Shown here: piece by piece, positions 1-11,652 of the stretch
Layout of the letters: every line of letters starts with the position of its first letter
Position numbering within the stretch: position 1 is the first letter of the stretch
Assembly (NCBI GenBank): GCA_947683425.1
Contig: CANTUQ010000035.1
Coordinates: 5,937,001 to 6,001,000, forward strand
Length of the DNA stretch: 64,000 bases
DNA from: Excoecaria cochinchinensis
Taxonomy: Eukaryota; Streptophyta; Magnoliopsida; Malpighiales; Euphorbiaceae
Direction: 5' to 3'
The notes under the pieces: model-generated
Database searches by the model: none
What the model saw: only the letters and a program-made list of their open reading frames with translations
What the model was told of the DNA's origin: nothing
Position numbers and translations under genes: made by a program

Positions 1-798
1 AGAGGTTAAGGAAGAGAAGGTTAATAATTAATCTTCCAATGCTCAACAATGATATAGGAAACAAGTTGCATAGTATACACAGTAAAGTTAACAAATGATC
101 TCAATTAATTAGGAACAAAACCAAGAATATAAAGTTAAGATGCCAACCAAACTAATTGCGTAGGATGTCAGTCCTCAACCTTAGGATTCTAATAAAAAAA
201 GCAGCCATTGGGACAAAAGGGAAGCACATGCACTCACTCACATTTCTCATGGCCTTTTTAGACAATTTTTTTTTCTAGTGGGTTCATTTTATACTCCATC
301 CCATTGTTTATTGTATATATTTTTCTATTTTTGACATCACACACTCTTTTCGAATGAATGTAAATGAGGAGCATACTCACTTACACACAACTTACTTGAA
401 ATGCATGACACAAATAATTTATTTCATTTTTTTTCTTTTTTTTTAGATTATCCTCATCCATTATTGAAAAGTGAGTTACTCGTATTATGGCTATAGTTTC
501 CCTAAGGCTACTTGAATCCTTAAAATCTAAACTTAAATACTTACCATCATAGTTATAAGCATAGTTAGAAATTTGACTAAACTTTCTAAAATCTTGAAAA
601 TAATAAAAAGAGATAATAAGAAAATCAACCATATTAACTAAATGAAACTTTAAAATTCTACCAATTGAGCATCAGAAGTTAACTAATAACAAAACTTTAA
701 CATATAACTCCAAACAAAATCAAGATGACTTAATGAAGAGACTACTTATTAATGTGGAGAGAATAAAAACATGCAGAAAGGAAAAGAAAGAACTCCCC
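1..798. other. AT-rich stretch, no gene seen
   Basis: I see no coding region with recognisable protein similarity here. There is a short open frame on the minus strand (about 381-632), but it is AT-rich and matches no family I know. The segment probably belongs to the flank of the decayed retroelement ORF that ends at 799. Confidence 0.5.
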
Positions 799-1954
799 TC
801 AATCTTCGGAAGGTGATGGTGGAGGAGACTCGATCTGATAACCCAAATAAGCAAAAAATTGATTCATCTTATACTCCATCTTCCACTACCTGCGATCAAG
901 TTGACGATTAAGAGCTGCCACATTGGTAAGCTGGTCTTGCAATGCTCTCTAATTATCTTGAAGCTGCTCCAGAATGGACGTATCGCAACTGAAAGAGGTA
1001 CCAGCATCTGCTGGCAACTGGGAAGTATCGTGAGAATCCGAATTTGAAGAATCGTCTCTAGCAATCTCCTCAACAGGTTCCAAACCCTTCCAATAAGATC
1101 TAGATTTTATAGGAATTACTCGAAATGATGCATCGACCACCTCACCATGCACAAACAATTGCTTAGTGAAATAACTACATTTCATGACACGATAAAAATC
1201 ATCAAGGTTAATGTGAAGATTCGTAGCAATGATCGAAATGACGTGTCCATGAGTTAAAGGAGCATCCTTTCATGTAGAACATGCCAATAATTGATTAAAA
1301 ATCCAATAAGTCTAACTAACCTTCTTTTTATTATGAACACGCCACATTAAAAATAACTCTTGAGCAGAAACTCTGTTAGTTTCAGATTTGTGAAAAACAA
1401 CACAAGAAATGATTTTATGCAATAACCAATATTTCAAATCCTTAATGAACATAGACTTGCCCCTCTTAGCCTGAAATGGAGTTTGTGAATCAGTAAGAAA
1501 TGTCCAAAACTCATTCAACTTAAAAGCGGGAGGGGGTCACACAAACCATCTTGCTTAAACCAAAGGATTTATGCATGAAAAAGTATGTGAGTTTATGTTG
1601 TATCCCACACAATCTATATTCCAGCATACGTGAATTTTCAGAATTAACTTCCAATATAGTATAAAACTCAAGTAGTAAATCTATATAGGTATGCTCATGC
1701 ATGGATACAAATTTAAGAAGGCCATATGAAGTTAACATTTGAGTTACAAAATCTAGCATACCAGCACGTTCAAGCAAAGGTGTTGGAAAATACTTACATG
1801 CCACAATGACCCTATACCTCATATTTTGAAACCGTGTACCTTCTTCGTGTGTGAAGATGGGAAAAGGTGTCTTGTACAGGGCTTGCAAGTTCTCTTCCTC
1901 ATCGTGAGATTCTTCTTCCTACCTTGAAGAAGATGGGTTCTTAGTTCTCACCAT
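799..1954 (-). pseudogene. Athila-like retrotransposon ORF1 pseudogene
   Basis: On the minus strand a frame begins MVRTKNPSSS at 1954. It continues through blocks such as RYRVIVACKYFPTPLLERAG, LLEFYTILEVNS, IKDLKYWLLHKIISCVVF and VSAQELFLMW, and ends near 799 with a PPPPSPSED tail. The order of blocks (short arms-length residue stretch, 'leader strand' helix, then K-x-LKYWLLHK and ELFLMW) resembles the ORF1 protein of plant Athila/gypsy-type retroelements (ATHILA ORF-1 family), whose function is unknown. The gene is broken: an in-frame TAG lies a dozen codons after the start, the frame shifts near 1525, and two more in-frame stops lie between about 1250 and 1315. No LTR pair for it is visible. 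Family assignment is from pattern recognition and is moderate; the broken state is read directly from the sequence. Confidence 0.5.
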
Positions 1955-2277
1955 GATGGACAAAAATTGGAAAGGAAAAGGGAAAACCTAACAGGAAGGA
2001 GTGAGGAAAACGGAAAAGAAGAAGAAGAAGAAAATGAAGAAGAAAATAATGAAAGAAACAAAACAGAGAATCAAAAGGAAAAAGAAACAAAGGAGATTGG
2101 AGTGAAAAGGACCCAAAAGATATGGGGAAAGAAATAAAGTAGAAAAGCCAAAGAAAAAAAGGTTGGAACTCTAAAAAGGAACGAAAGAGATGGGTACGAG
2201 AAAAGAAAGAAGGCTGCAGGAATAGAAAGAGACAAAAGGGTTGATATGAAAGGTTATGACTCTTAGAATTTGGGGAA
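1955..2277. other. purine-rich leader, no gene
   Basis: The plus strand is a long GA-rich run (many aag/gaa triplets), and the minus strand is correspondingly pyrimidine-rich. The open frame on the minus strand (about 1941-2426) is a composition artefact of this run (F/L/S/P-rich). It probably is the 5' leader of the ORF1 pseudogene. Confidence 0.4.
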
Positions 2278-2625
2278 AAGGGGCAAAAGAGACAGAATAT
2301 TTTAAACAAAGAATGAAATAATTGAAAAAAGGGATTCAAAAAGGGTAATTTAAGAACATCGACACGAAAAAGGAATTCAGGAAGAAGAGGGCACGAGTCG
2401 GCACAACGATACTGACTCGGCACCAATACTCTCTGTCACGAGTCGGCACGAAGGTAACGACTCGTGATGCTGAATATTTTGCCTAGCACGAGTCGGCAGG
2501 AAGGTGACGATTCGTACTCGTTGATCCCTGTCACGAGTCGGCACCATGGTGACGACTCGTAACGCTAAGCTTTTTTCATTAGTCGGCACGTAACTGACGA
2601 CTCGTGACACTAATTGTTCCTTTCC
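2278..2625. repeat. left copy of a ~348-bp direct repeat carrying five hairpins
   Basis: This block is repeated in the same orientation at about 4108-4455, on the other side of the 33-bp minisatellite. Both copies start with an AT-rich segment (gaatattttaaacaaagaatg / taatattttaaacaaagaat), then a run of five units of about 45-50 bp. The units in order end with the same tails: 'accaatactctct', 'gctgaatatttt', 'actcgttg', 'gctaagcttt' and 'gacactaattgttcc'. Each unit carries inverted arms CACGAGTCG...CGACTCGTG around a loop of about 12 nt. Some arms have mutated. Confidence 0.75.
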
Positions 2626-2645
2626 CATATCTTTCCCCGTACGTG

Positions 2646-4106
2646 ACCCATAGTATACATCTAGTACACGTATAGCATATGCATCAAGTACACGTGCTGA
2701 CAGTAAATATCAAGTACACATATAATATATGCACAATATACATATAGTATACATCTAGTATGTTTCTCGTATACGCATAATATATATTTAGTATAATATA
2801 CGTCAGGTACATATCTAGTATACGTATAATATACATCTAATATACACATAACATACATCTGGTACACATCTAGTATACGCACAATATACATCTAGTACAC
2901 ATCTAATATATGCACTATATACATCTAGTACACATCCAATATACGCACTATATACATCTAGTACACATCTAGTATACGAACAATATACATATAGTACACA
3001 TCTAGTATACGCACAATACACATCTAATATATGCATTATATACATATAGTATACGCATAATATACATCTAGTAAACATTTAGTATACGCACAATATACAT
3101 CTAGTAAACATTTAGTATACGCATAATATACATCTAGTACACATCTAGTATACAAACAATATACATATAATCTACATCTAGTGTATGTACAATATACATC
3201 TAGTATACACATAATATACATCTAATACACATCTAGTATACACATACTATACATTTAGTACACATCTAATATACACATAATATACATTTAGTACACATCT
3301 AATATATGCACTATATACATCTCGTACACATCTAGTATACGCACAATATACATCTAGTACACATCTAATATACGCACAATATACATCTAAGCACACATCT
3401 AACATACGCACTATATACATCTAGTACACATCTAGTATACGCACTAAATACATCTAGTACACATCTAGTATACGCGCTATATACATCTATTACACATCTA
3501 GTATATGCACATATACATCTAGTACACATCTAATATACACATTATATACATATAGTACACATCTATTATACAAATAATATACATATAGTACACATCTAGT
3601 ATACGCACAATACACATCTAGTATAAGCATTATATACATCCAGTATACGTATAATATACATCTAGTATACGCATAATATATACATCTAGTACACATCTAA
3701 TATACGCACTATATACATCTAGTACACATCTAGTATACAAACAATATACATATAATTTACATTTAGTATATGTACAATACATATAGTATACACATAATAT
3801 ACATCTAGTACATATCTAGTATACACACTATATACATCTAGTACACGAATAATATACATATAGTACACATCTAATATACGCACAATACACATCTAGTATA
3901 CACATTATATACATCTAGTATACACACTATATACATCTAGTACACATCTAGTATACGCACAATAGACATCTAGTATGCATCTAATATACGCACTATATAT
4001 ATCCAGTATACGCATAATATACATCTAGTAGACATCTAGTATGCATACTATATACATCTAGTACCCTTCTAATATACCAAAAATATACATTTAGTACACA
4101 TCTAGT
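2646..4106. repeat. 33-bp minisatellite array (about 44 units)
   Basis: A tandem array with a basic period of 33 bp made of two half-units: one contains atctagtacac, the other atctagtatacgcacaat. Many units are degenerate and some are half-length. Because 33 is a multiple of three, the minus strand stays open over long stretches and gives an 11-residue repeat (YTRCVLDVYCA-like). These open frames are by-products of the period, not evidence of a protein. The same repeat recurs at 31280-31575, and a looser version is found at 5690-6110. Confidence 0.85.
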
Positions 4107-4107
4107 A

Positions 4108-4455
4108 TAAAGCGGTGAAAGAGACATAATATTTTAAACAAAGAATGAAACAATTGAAAAAAGGGATTGGAAAAGGGTAATTTAGGAACATCGACCGAAA
4201 AAAGGAAATTCAGGAAGAAGAGGGCACAAAACGGCACATCGATGCCGACTTAGCACCAATACTCTCTATCACGAGTCGGCACGAAGGTAACGACTCGTGA
4301 CGCTGATTATTTTGTATAGCACGAGTCGGCACGAAGGTAACGACTCGTACTCGTTGGTCTGTATCACGAGCCGACACCTTCGTGACAACTCATAAAGTTA
4401 AGCTTCTATCACGAGTCGCCACGAAGGTGACGACTCGTGACACTAATTGTTCCTA
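4108..4455. repeat. right copy of the ~348-bp direct repeat with hairpins
   Basis: Same layout and order of hairpin units as 2278-2625. The second and third units keep perfect CACGAGTCG...CGACTCGT arms, while the first and fourth are eroded (acaaaacgg, cacgagccgac). The two copies bracket the minisatellite, so the array and one flank behave like a duplicated cassette. Confidence 0.75.
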
Positions 4456-4917
4456 ACATTCCTCATTAGTGTTGTCAGTTAATCAATTAGATGGAAAAAT
4501 GACTAACATTTCTATCAATAACTGATATCATAAACAGATAATTCAAGATACTAAATGTTTTTGTTATCTAAGATCGTTTATATGTAAGATCAATTTTATG
4601 TTTAATGCTATTCAAATATACTAGAGCATTTTAATGGTTTGTACAAGGGTTTTGTTTACATATAAAAATTAAGGAAACAAAAGTTCACATAGGCTAATTG
4701 AAAAATGGAATTAAAATTCACATTCCATCTTGAAATTAGTTGCTCTAATTATAGACATATTCAAAATTTATATATCTTTATGCTATACAAAAATAACGTT
4801 GTCTCAATATTACAAGAAAGAATACATTCAGTCTACTACAACTTGAGCTTTCATTTTTCCAACAGTTTTTTGGTGTCTCCTTTTAGGTGGTGCTTCATCA
4901 TCACTTGCAATATTTTT
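4456..4917. other. non-coding stretch downstream of the Ulp1-like gene
   Basis: AT-rich, no repeat structure and no convincing frame. It lies just past the stop codon of the minus-strand Ulp1-like gene, so it is likely 3' flank. Confidence 0.4.
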
Positions 4918-7573
4918 TTACTGCTTGTTTAGTCTATGGTGATACAGTAATACTGAAAGCCTAATTCGATGTAAATCTACGTCAAAAGTTTCAATTGGAA
5001 TTTGTTTACACTCAATCAGATATTCAGAAAATGATGCAACAAACATACCACAATCCCTACAAAATATAACCAGAAGCACATTCAAGATCAAAAAATGGAG
5101 GAACTAAATATCAAGTCTAAAGTATATTTTTAAAAAGCTATATGTAAAACTTACAACTTGCTTTGTCTTGGAAACTCTTCAATGTATTCAATGTTGAAAG
5201 GGCCCTTTTTTTATTAACAAAATCCAATATATTCAAAGAATAAAGGTAAGTTGATACTATAAGCTTTAGTGGTCTCAAGTGTAAATGTTTTACATGTAGC
5301 AGATCTAAGGGAATCATAAACATAAATTATTCTTTCCAAAATGGATAAATGACCCAGTACCCAATGATACTTACTTATAACATTTATTAGAAACAGGATA
5401 TGGTCAACTTCTGCCCATGGTCTACTACAGTACAAGCAATAACCTAAGATATAACCAACAATCAAGTCGTCCTTCTCGATTAAGCTCATGTTCATTCCCT
5501 TTTTCAAGTATTTTTTGTAAAATTTCTAAATAAGTTGGTCAAATGTGTTGTCAGTTGTGGTAAAGTTCATACAAATACCATTTGAATATTTACCTTTCTT
5601 CCTCAAGTAATAAAAGATGATATTCATATGCTGCAAACAATAATTATAGAAAGCAATTAATTAGATGAACATAAAAATATTTAAATTAATATACAGTCAA
5701 TACACAAAATATACATCAAGTATACAAACAGTATACATTAAGTTCAAATAAAGTATACGTATAATATGATGCCTATATAAATACAGTATACAATTAGTAC
5801 ACGTATAATATAAGTGCAGTATATAGCAAGTACATATATAGTATACAGCAAGTACATATATAGTATACAGCAAGTATACACACAATATACTGAAATTACA
5901 TATCAAGCATACAGCTAGTATACACACAATATACTTCAAGAAAATTTCAGAATATAACATAACATACAGCAAATGTACACACAATATATACCAAGTAGAT
6001 GTCAAGTATACGTACAGTATACATGAAGTATAAATATATTATACAAATAATATACAAATAGTATACCAAGAGTACACATCAAGTATATGTAAATATATAC
6101 ACAGTATAGCAGCCATCAGGCATCAAAAGATTCATAGGTATAAAATCATTATAAAAGGTAGAAAACAGTTGCACATGTCAATTTTACATACGCTGGAAGA
6201 TAAAGGCTGACCACTATATAACAGATAATGAAACCACATCTTCTCTTTGATTTGTTCAATTTCGAAATCAAATGGTGGATTGAGAACATCATCCTTTAAC
6301 GAATAAACCTTTCTCCTGAGGAAAATAAATGAGCATGAGATTAAGGTATCTTATAAACATTAACATCAAAAAAGCATAAAAAGTTTAAAATTTTATTACC
6401 GATTGTCGATTAACATTCCAATGTGGATAAAATCATTGAAAGTTGTGATCAAATCATAATCAGGTGTCTCGCCAATTTTGGAGTCAAGTGGCACTAAACC
6501 TTTGATGAAAGACTTGTTGCAACTAATTTTTTTCTTTCATTTCACTTGAACCAAACTTGTTGAGATATGGGGATTTCATCATAAAAGACGGCTTAATATC
6601 CCTTTTCTCAACAGATGATGTTACGTAATCACATGGTTCTTTATACAAAATAATTTCAGTTCCAGTCATAGCAAATTTTTCACAATCCTATTTAAAAAAT
6701 TAAACAAAAAAAATAGTTATTTAAAATATAAATGAAAATTAATATATTCACAATACAAACAGAATATGAAAAGTAATTTTGGTACATGTTAACACGCACA
6801 TGTTTTGTTTTTTGCTATTCACTGTTGATAGCAGTTTCATATAATTGATCAAACAAGGTGTTATCCATTTCATCAGACTTTAACAAAGTGGAATCAGAAA
6901 TATGATTTTCTATTTTCATCTCCATTTTACTATTATCAACGGCGTATAAATTTAGTATCATGCATTATAAAAACAAATCACAAATAAGATTTGAAAAGCT
7001 TAAAAAAATATAAATAAAATATCATAATAACAAAATAAACATACCATTTTATCACCATCATTTTCATCTATTTTATGTGCATCAACATTTACACATGCCT
7101 CAGCATTTTCTTTATCATTATCAAAAGACTGATCATAATAAAATAAATCATTATCAAAAAACTGATCATAATGAAATAAATCTTAAAATATTGAATTATA
7201 TTCATAGTAAATATATTGCATGAATTATTTATGATAACAAGAACTTAGAAATCCAAATGTAGATAATAAAACTGACCAGATGTCCACATTCATCGGCAAC
7301 CAATCCTTCATCATCACTTTGATCTTGTTCAATATCATCTTCTTTATTCACATTATTGCGAGACCGCTGAATTGTCAAAAATATAATGAAATTTGTAATA
7401 AATAATAAGACATTAATTATTCATCTTAATGAAATTGATAAAAAGCAACTGAAATTTACGTGAGAGCTATTGATTGTATCTATTTTTTGTGAGAGTCCAG
7501 CAATCATTTCAGTAATTTTTTCAAAATTATGATCAAAATAATCTTTCATATTTTGAATACTGGACTCAACATA
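4918..7573 (-). pseudogene. Ulp1/C48 cysteine protease domain, 3' part of a transposon-borne DUF1985-Ulp1 gene
   Basis: Read from right to left this holds several exons. A coiled segment (ESSIQNMKDYFDHNFEKI, about 7565-7450) is followed by acidic exons near 7368-7276, 7127-7045 and 6930-6810. Next come a segment with KSPYLNKFGSSEM (about 6590), a segment with WFHYLLYSGQPLSSS (about 6200), and the protease core. The core has NIIFYYLRKKGKYS (about 5610), PWAEVDHILF, HWVL (His codon 5364-5366), VYDSL (Asp codon 5313-5315) and DCGMFVASFSEYL (Cys codon 5050-5052), and ends with TAA at 4918-4920. His-Asp-Cys is the Ulp1/SENP triad that removes SUMO-like proteins. Proteins of this type (DUF1985 plus Ulp1) are spread in plant genomes by Mutator-like transposons; any host role is unknown. 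A TAG at 5526-5528 interrupts the core frame, so this copy is probably dead. The 5' part lies at 29814-32380, separated by the inserted gypsy element. Confidence 0.8.
5690..6110. repeat. intronic AT-rich minisatellite related to the 33-bp repeat
   Basis: Units such as agtatacagcaagtacatat repeat irregularly between two protease exons. They share the agtatac and gtacacat words with the 33-bp array at 2646-4106 but are far more degenerate. Confidence 0.6.
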
Positions 7574-7961
7574 TGTAACACCCCCTTCCCATACGTAGGC
7601 GATCCCATCCGAGAAGGAGTGAGATGCCGTATGAGTAAAGGTGTCACCAAACAATAGCAAAACAAAACATACATTCATTCAAACATACATTCAGAAAATA
7701 CAGAATAATTAAAAACTTTACATGCAGAAAGCAAAAGCTGATCATGCATTACTATAATAAACTATTACAATAATGATCTGATCAACTAGCTGATACAAAA
7801 TAATATTACATATACAAAATATAGATACAAAAGCGGAAGCTGATACAGAGAGTTCTATACAAAAAGAATCAATAACTGATACAAAACTGAGCCCTACACT
7901 AATCCCTTCTGTGTTGGCTTGATGACGGCGACTCTCCCAAAGTAAAACGCCTTCCGCACCT

Positions 7962-8000
7962 GCACGGGTAAAAACACCGTGCTAAGCGATAAACGCTTAG
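7962..8000 (-). promoter_or_regulatory. conserved double hairpin in LTR (3' LTR copy)
   Basis: Two adjoining stems: GCACGG/CCGTGC (7962-7967 with 7977-7982) and CTAAGCG/CGCTTAG (7982-7988 with 7994-8000). The same pair occurs in the other LTR (27626-27664) and, with a different loop sequence, in the diverged solo LTR (25434-25475). Conservation through diverged LTRs suggests a functional RNA or DNA element; its role is not known to me. Confidence 0.55.
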
Positions 8001-8724
8001 TGGGGAAACACACATAAATAATGGACGGCCATTCACAATGGTCGTCAAGGCATAACACATTCACAATGGCAGAATGCAAAGGTTATAACATATACCATTT
8101 AAACATGCTCGTATTTAAAAGCCACACATTCAGTATCTCATAATCATATCCATTACAGAATAATCCAGCATGTATTTCATCCATAAACTCATTCAGATAT
8201 TCCATTCATAGCCAGATCAGATCAGAACAATTCCATTAGCATTTAAAGAACACCTGCTGACTCTAGACAGTGGATAACGAGTGAACTGAGGGTACCTTAC
8301 GGGTACGAATCGAATACTGAGGGTACCTCACAGGTACAAGTCAAATGTTATTTATTTATCAAAACATGTTATTCATATACTGAGGGGACCTTAAACAAGA
8401 TCCTAATACTGAGGGGTTCGCGAGGAACCAAACGGGGACCTGATCGGGGTCCAAACTGAACTGAGGGCTGCAGCTAAAGACTCTATTAGGCATGCCTAAC
8501 TATCCACTTACTTGACTCTAGCAGGTTATGCGACAAACAGATCACATTTCAGAGTACAGAATAGTATTCATCAGAAATTCATGGTATTATTCAAATCAGA
8601 GTATATACAAGTAAGACAGGCATTATACCACAGTATAAATTCATCCAGAAGAAAAATACTAGATTTATTTTAGAGTCAAAAACTGGGAAAAACTCAGAAA
8701 AAGAGCAAAACGGGAAAAACGGGC

Positions 8725-9185
8725 GAGATTGGCTAGTCACAAGGCGTGACTGGCCTTCCCAACAGGCAGGTCACGCGACGTGACTTGCTTGTTCCTCGCC
8801 GCTCACGTTGCGTGATCTTCGCAAATCACGCAACGCCCTCGCAGGTCACGGCGTGACTGGACGTCACGTCTCGTGACGTGCTATTTCCCCGCAAATCACG
8901 TTTGCGCGATCTCGCAGATCACGCCTCATCTTCGCAGGTCACGGCGTGACTGGACGTCACGTCTCGTGACGTGCTTCGCTCTTCAACGGATCACGCGACA
9001 CGCCTACACTCAGCTGGTCACGAGGCGTGACGGGGAGTCACGTCTCGTGACTTGCTTCATTTAGGCTGGTCACGAGTTGTGACAGGCAGCCACAACTCGT
9101 GACCGCCCTCACGCTGGCAGGTCACGAGTCGTGACCTGAGGTCACGTCTCGTGACTTGCCTCTCTGTTTGGCGAGTCACGCGACA
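8725..9185. repeat. palindrome cluster in the 3' LTR
   Basis: A GC-richer island within an AT-rich LTR, packed with short palindromes of the form GTCACG..CGTGAC, for example gtcacgcgacgtgac, ggtcacggcgtgac, gtcacgtctcgtgac and gtcacgagtcgtgac. Roughly fifteen such stems are packed in 460 bp, some in ordered pairs that repeat. The matching cluster in the 5' LTR is at 28390-28870. Confidence 0.7.
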
Positions 9186-10092
9186 ACGATCTGGAAACGG
9201 GAAAATTCATCAGTAACGCGATTTTTCCCATTTTCAGAATTCTCAAAACCCAGAAATCGATCCCGAATTTGATTCAAACCAATCATACCTGTTCTTACCT
9301 TCCAGTAACCATTTCAAACAATATGAGCAATATATACAACTCAATTCCAACATTTAATCAACCAAATCAAGAATATATGCAATCAAGTTCATCAAGAACA
9401 TAAACCCTAGAAATTTACAGTAAACTCAAGTTATACAAATCACAAGCAATTAATCCCAAACCTGAATTCTAAGCCTCTATCACTTAGCTCCACTAGGTCC
9501 AGCAACCTCTTTACCCTTTGGATCACGAGGAGCTTCAGCTAAACACAAACACAGCAAGAATATTCACAAAAAAAACCCTAAGTTAAATCTAAACTTAAGG
9601 AAGAAGAAGAAGAAAATTACAGTAAGACAAAGATAAGGATATGCACTTACCAAGTTAGGAGCAAGAGTGAGCAATCTCCACAACACAATTTGATTAGCAG
9701 TTAACAAGCAGTAATTAGGAGAGGGAAAAAGGAAGAAGAAGATGAAGGTTGAAGGGAAAAACGTGAATCTGATTTCTTTTCACTCTTCCTTCATTTCTTT
9801 CTTCATTTTTCCTTAACCTAATACACATGTCATCCTTTAGGTGATGAAGCTTGCTCACTCATACCCTAACTCCCTACACAACACTCACACTTAATGCATA
9901 CTCCACTAAAACACCCTACAATGGTATGCTCCAATGTACACAAATATTTCCCACTTAATTACATCCTAATGCCATGTATGCACCCACATAATAATAAAAC
10001 CCCAAAAGCATACATTTTACTAAATTACCCTTATGAAATGCTGAACACATGCGAATGCTTACACATACGGACAGATAAACAGACAGACAGGC

Positions 10093-11652
10093 TCATTCTA
10101 CTAGGGGGCAAATGGGGTGTGACAACTCTCCCCTACTAATAAGAATTTCGTCCCCGAAATTCTCACCTGAACTGAATAACTGTGGATACTGAGCTCTCAT
10201 CGACTCCTCTGGTTCCCAAGTCGCTTCTTCAACTCCATGATGGATCCACAATACTTTAACCAAAGGAATCTGCTTATTCCTTAACTGCCTCACCTCCCGG
10301 GCTAGAATAGCTCGCGGTTCCTCATCATAAGAGAAATCTGGCTGAACTTGGATATCCTGAACTGTCAGAACATGCGAAGGATCTGATCTGTACCGACGAA
10401 GCATCGAAACGTGGAACACATCATGCAACTTTGTTAACTCCATCAGTAACGCCAATCTATAGGCTACAGGTCCTACCTTAGCCAAAATCTCATATGGTCC
10501 AATGAAACGAGGACTAAGCTTACCCTTCTTTCCAAATCGAAGCACTCTCCTCCAAGGAGAAACTTTAAGGAAAACTTTGTCCCCGATCTCAAAATGCACA
10601 TCTTTCCTTTTCAAATTGGCGTAAGACTTCTGTCGATCCTTGGTTGCTTTCAAATTTCGCTGCACTACTCTGATCTTCTCTTCAGTATCTCTAACCAAGT
10701 CTGGTCCAATCATAGATCTCTCGGATAGCTCGGTCCAACAAATCGGAGTCCTACACTGACGACCATACAAAGCCTCATATGGTGCCATACCGATGCTCGA
10801 CTGAAAACTGTTGTTGTAGGCAAACTCCATCAACGATACATATCTGTCCCAACTACCCGGAAAATCCAAAGCACAAGCTCTCATCATATCCTCCAGAATC
10901 TGAATAACTCGCTCTGACTGACCATCGGTCTGAGGATGAAACGTTGTACTGAAGTTCAACCTAGTGCCCAAAGCTCTCTGTAACTCCTTCCAAAACTTGG
11001 AAGTAAACCTCGGATCCCGATCTGACACTATGGACAAAGGCACACCATATAACCGAACTATCTCATCCATATAGATACTGGCCAATCTGTCCATGGAGTA
11101 GTCCACTCTAACCGGCAGAAAGTGAGCTGATTTCGTAAGCCGATCCACAATAACCCAAACCGAATCATGCTTCCTCTGAGTCAAAGGCAAACCAAAAACA
11201 AAGTCCATGGCGATATCATTCCATTTCCACTCAGGAATGGATAAAGGCGTAAGCAAACCTGAAGGAACCCGATGCTCAGCCTTTACCTGCTGACAAGTCA
11301 AGCACTTGGAAACAAAATCCACTATATCACGCTTCATACCGGACCACCAATAGAATTGCTTCATGTCTCTGTACATCTTCTCACTGCCCGGATGCATAGT
11401 AAAGACTGAACTATGCGCCTCACTCATGAGCTGTCTCCTCAAATCCTCAGATTCTGGCACACACAAGCGATCTCTGAACATAAGTACCTCATCCTGAACT
11501 GAGAACTCTGACTGCTTACCCGATCTAACCTCATGCACAATCTGCTGAAGCCTCTGGTCATCTCTCTGAGCATCCACAATCTTCTGTCTCAATGTAGGCT
11601 TCACACGCAACTGGGCAAGCAAAGCCCCATCAGAATTAAAACGCCATATGAA
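10093..11652 (-). pseudogene. gypsy integrase plus chromodomain
   Basis: The frame from 11622 (about 509 codons) carries the zinc-binding region (EAHSSVFTMHPG ... CLTCQQVK), then the integrase core with Asp in IAMDFVFGLPL, Asp in VSDRDPRF and Glu in QSERVIQILEDMM. A C-terminal basic region (FLKVSPWRRVLRFGKKGKL) follows, then a chromodomain (VLWIHHGVEEATWEPEESM) of the kind that guides insertion into particular chromatin. The domain order RT-RNase H-integrase is that of Ty3/gypsy. The frame is in phase with the upstream RNase H frame but is separated from it by a TGA at 11653-11655. The C-terminus runs into the 3' LTR. Confidence 0.9.
10125..10137 (-). other. polypurine tract of the gypsy element
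   Basis: On the minus strand the sequence AGTAGGGGAGAGT abuts the TGTCACACC start of the 3' LTR. This is the expected position and composition for the plus-strand primer. Confidence 0.85.

Larger units (their letters stand above)
7574..10124 (-). repeat. 3' LTR of the gypsy element (2551 bp)
   Basis: Near-identical to 27238-29808. It starts TGTAACACCCCC on the plus strand and ends GGGGTGTGACA. It lacks the 20-bp duplication seen in the other LTR near 28450. The stop codon of the integrase frame lies just inside it (10093-10095). Small open frames inside are LTR shadows. Confidence 0.95.

Noticed and set aside
1941..2426. 161-codon F/L/S/P-rich frame on the minus strand
   Set aside because: Product of a purine-rich run on the plus strand; no domain and strongly biased composition.
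2392..2620. CRISPR-like look of regularly spaced hairpin repeats
   Set aside because: Units are 45-50 bp with palindromic arms and variable tails, the repeats themselves diverge, there are no cas genes, and the context is plant nuclear DNA.
2661..3696. Several minus-strand open frames encoding an 11-residue repeat rich in Y, V, C and D
   Set aside because: They follow directly from a 33-bp tandem repeat whose period is divisible by three. No start context, splice pattern or flanking coding signal supports a protein.
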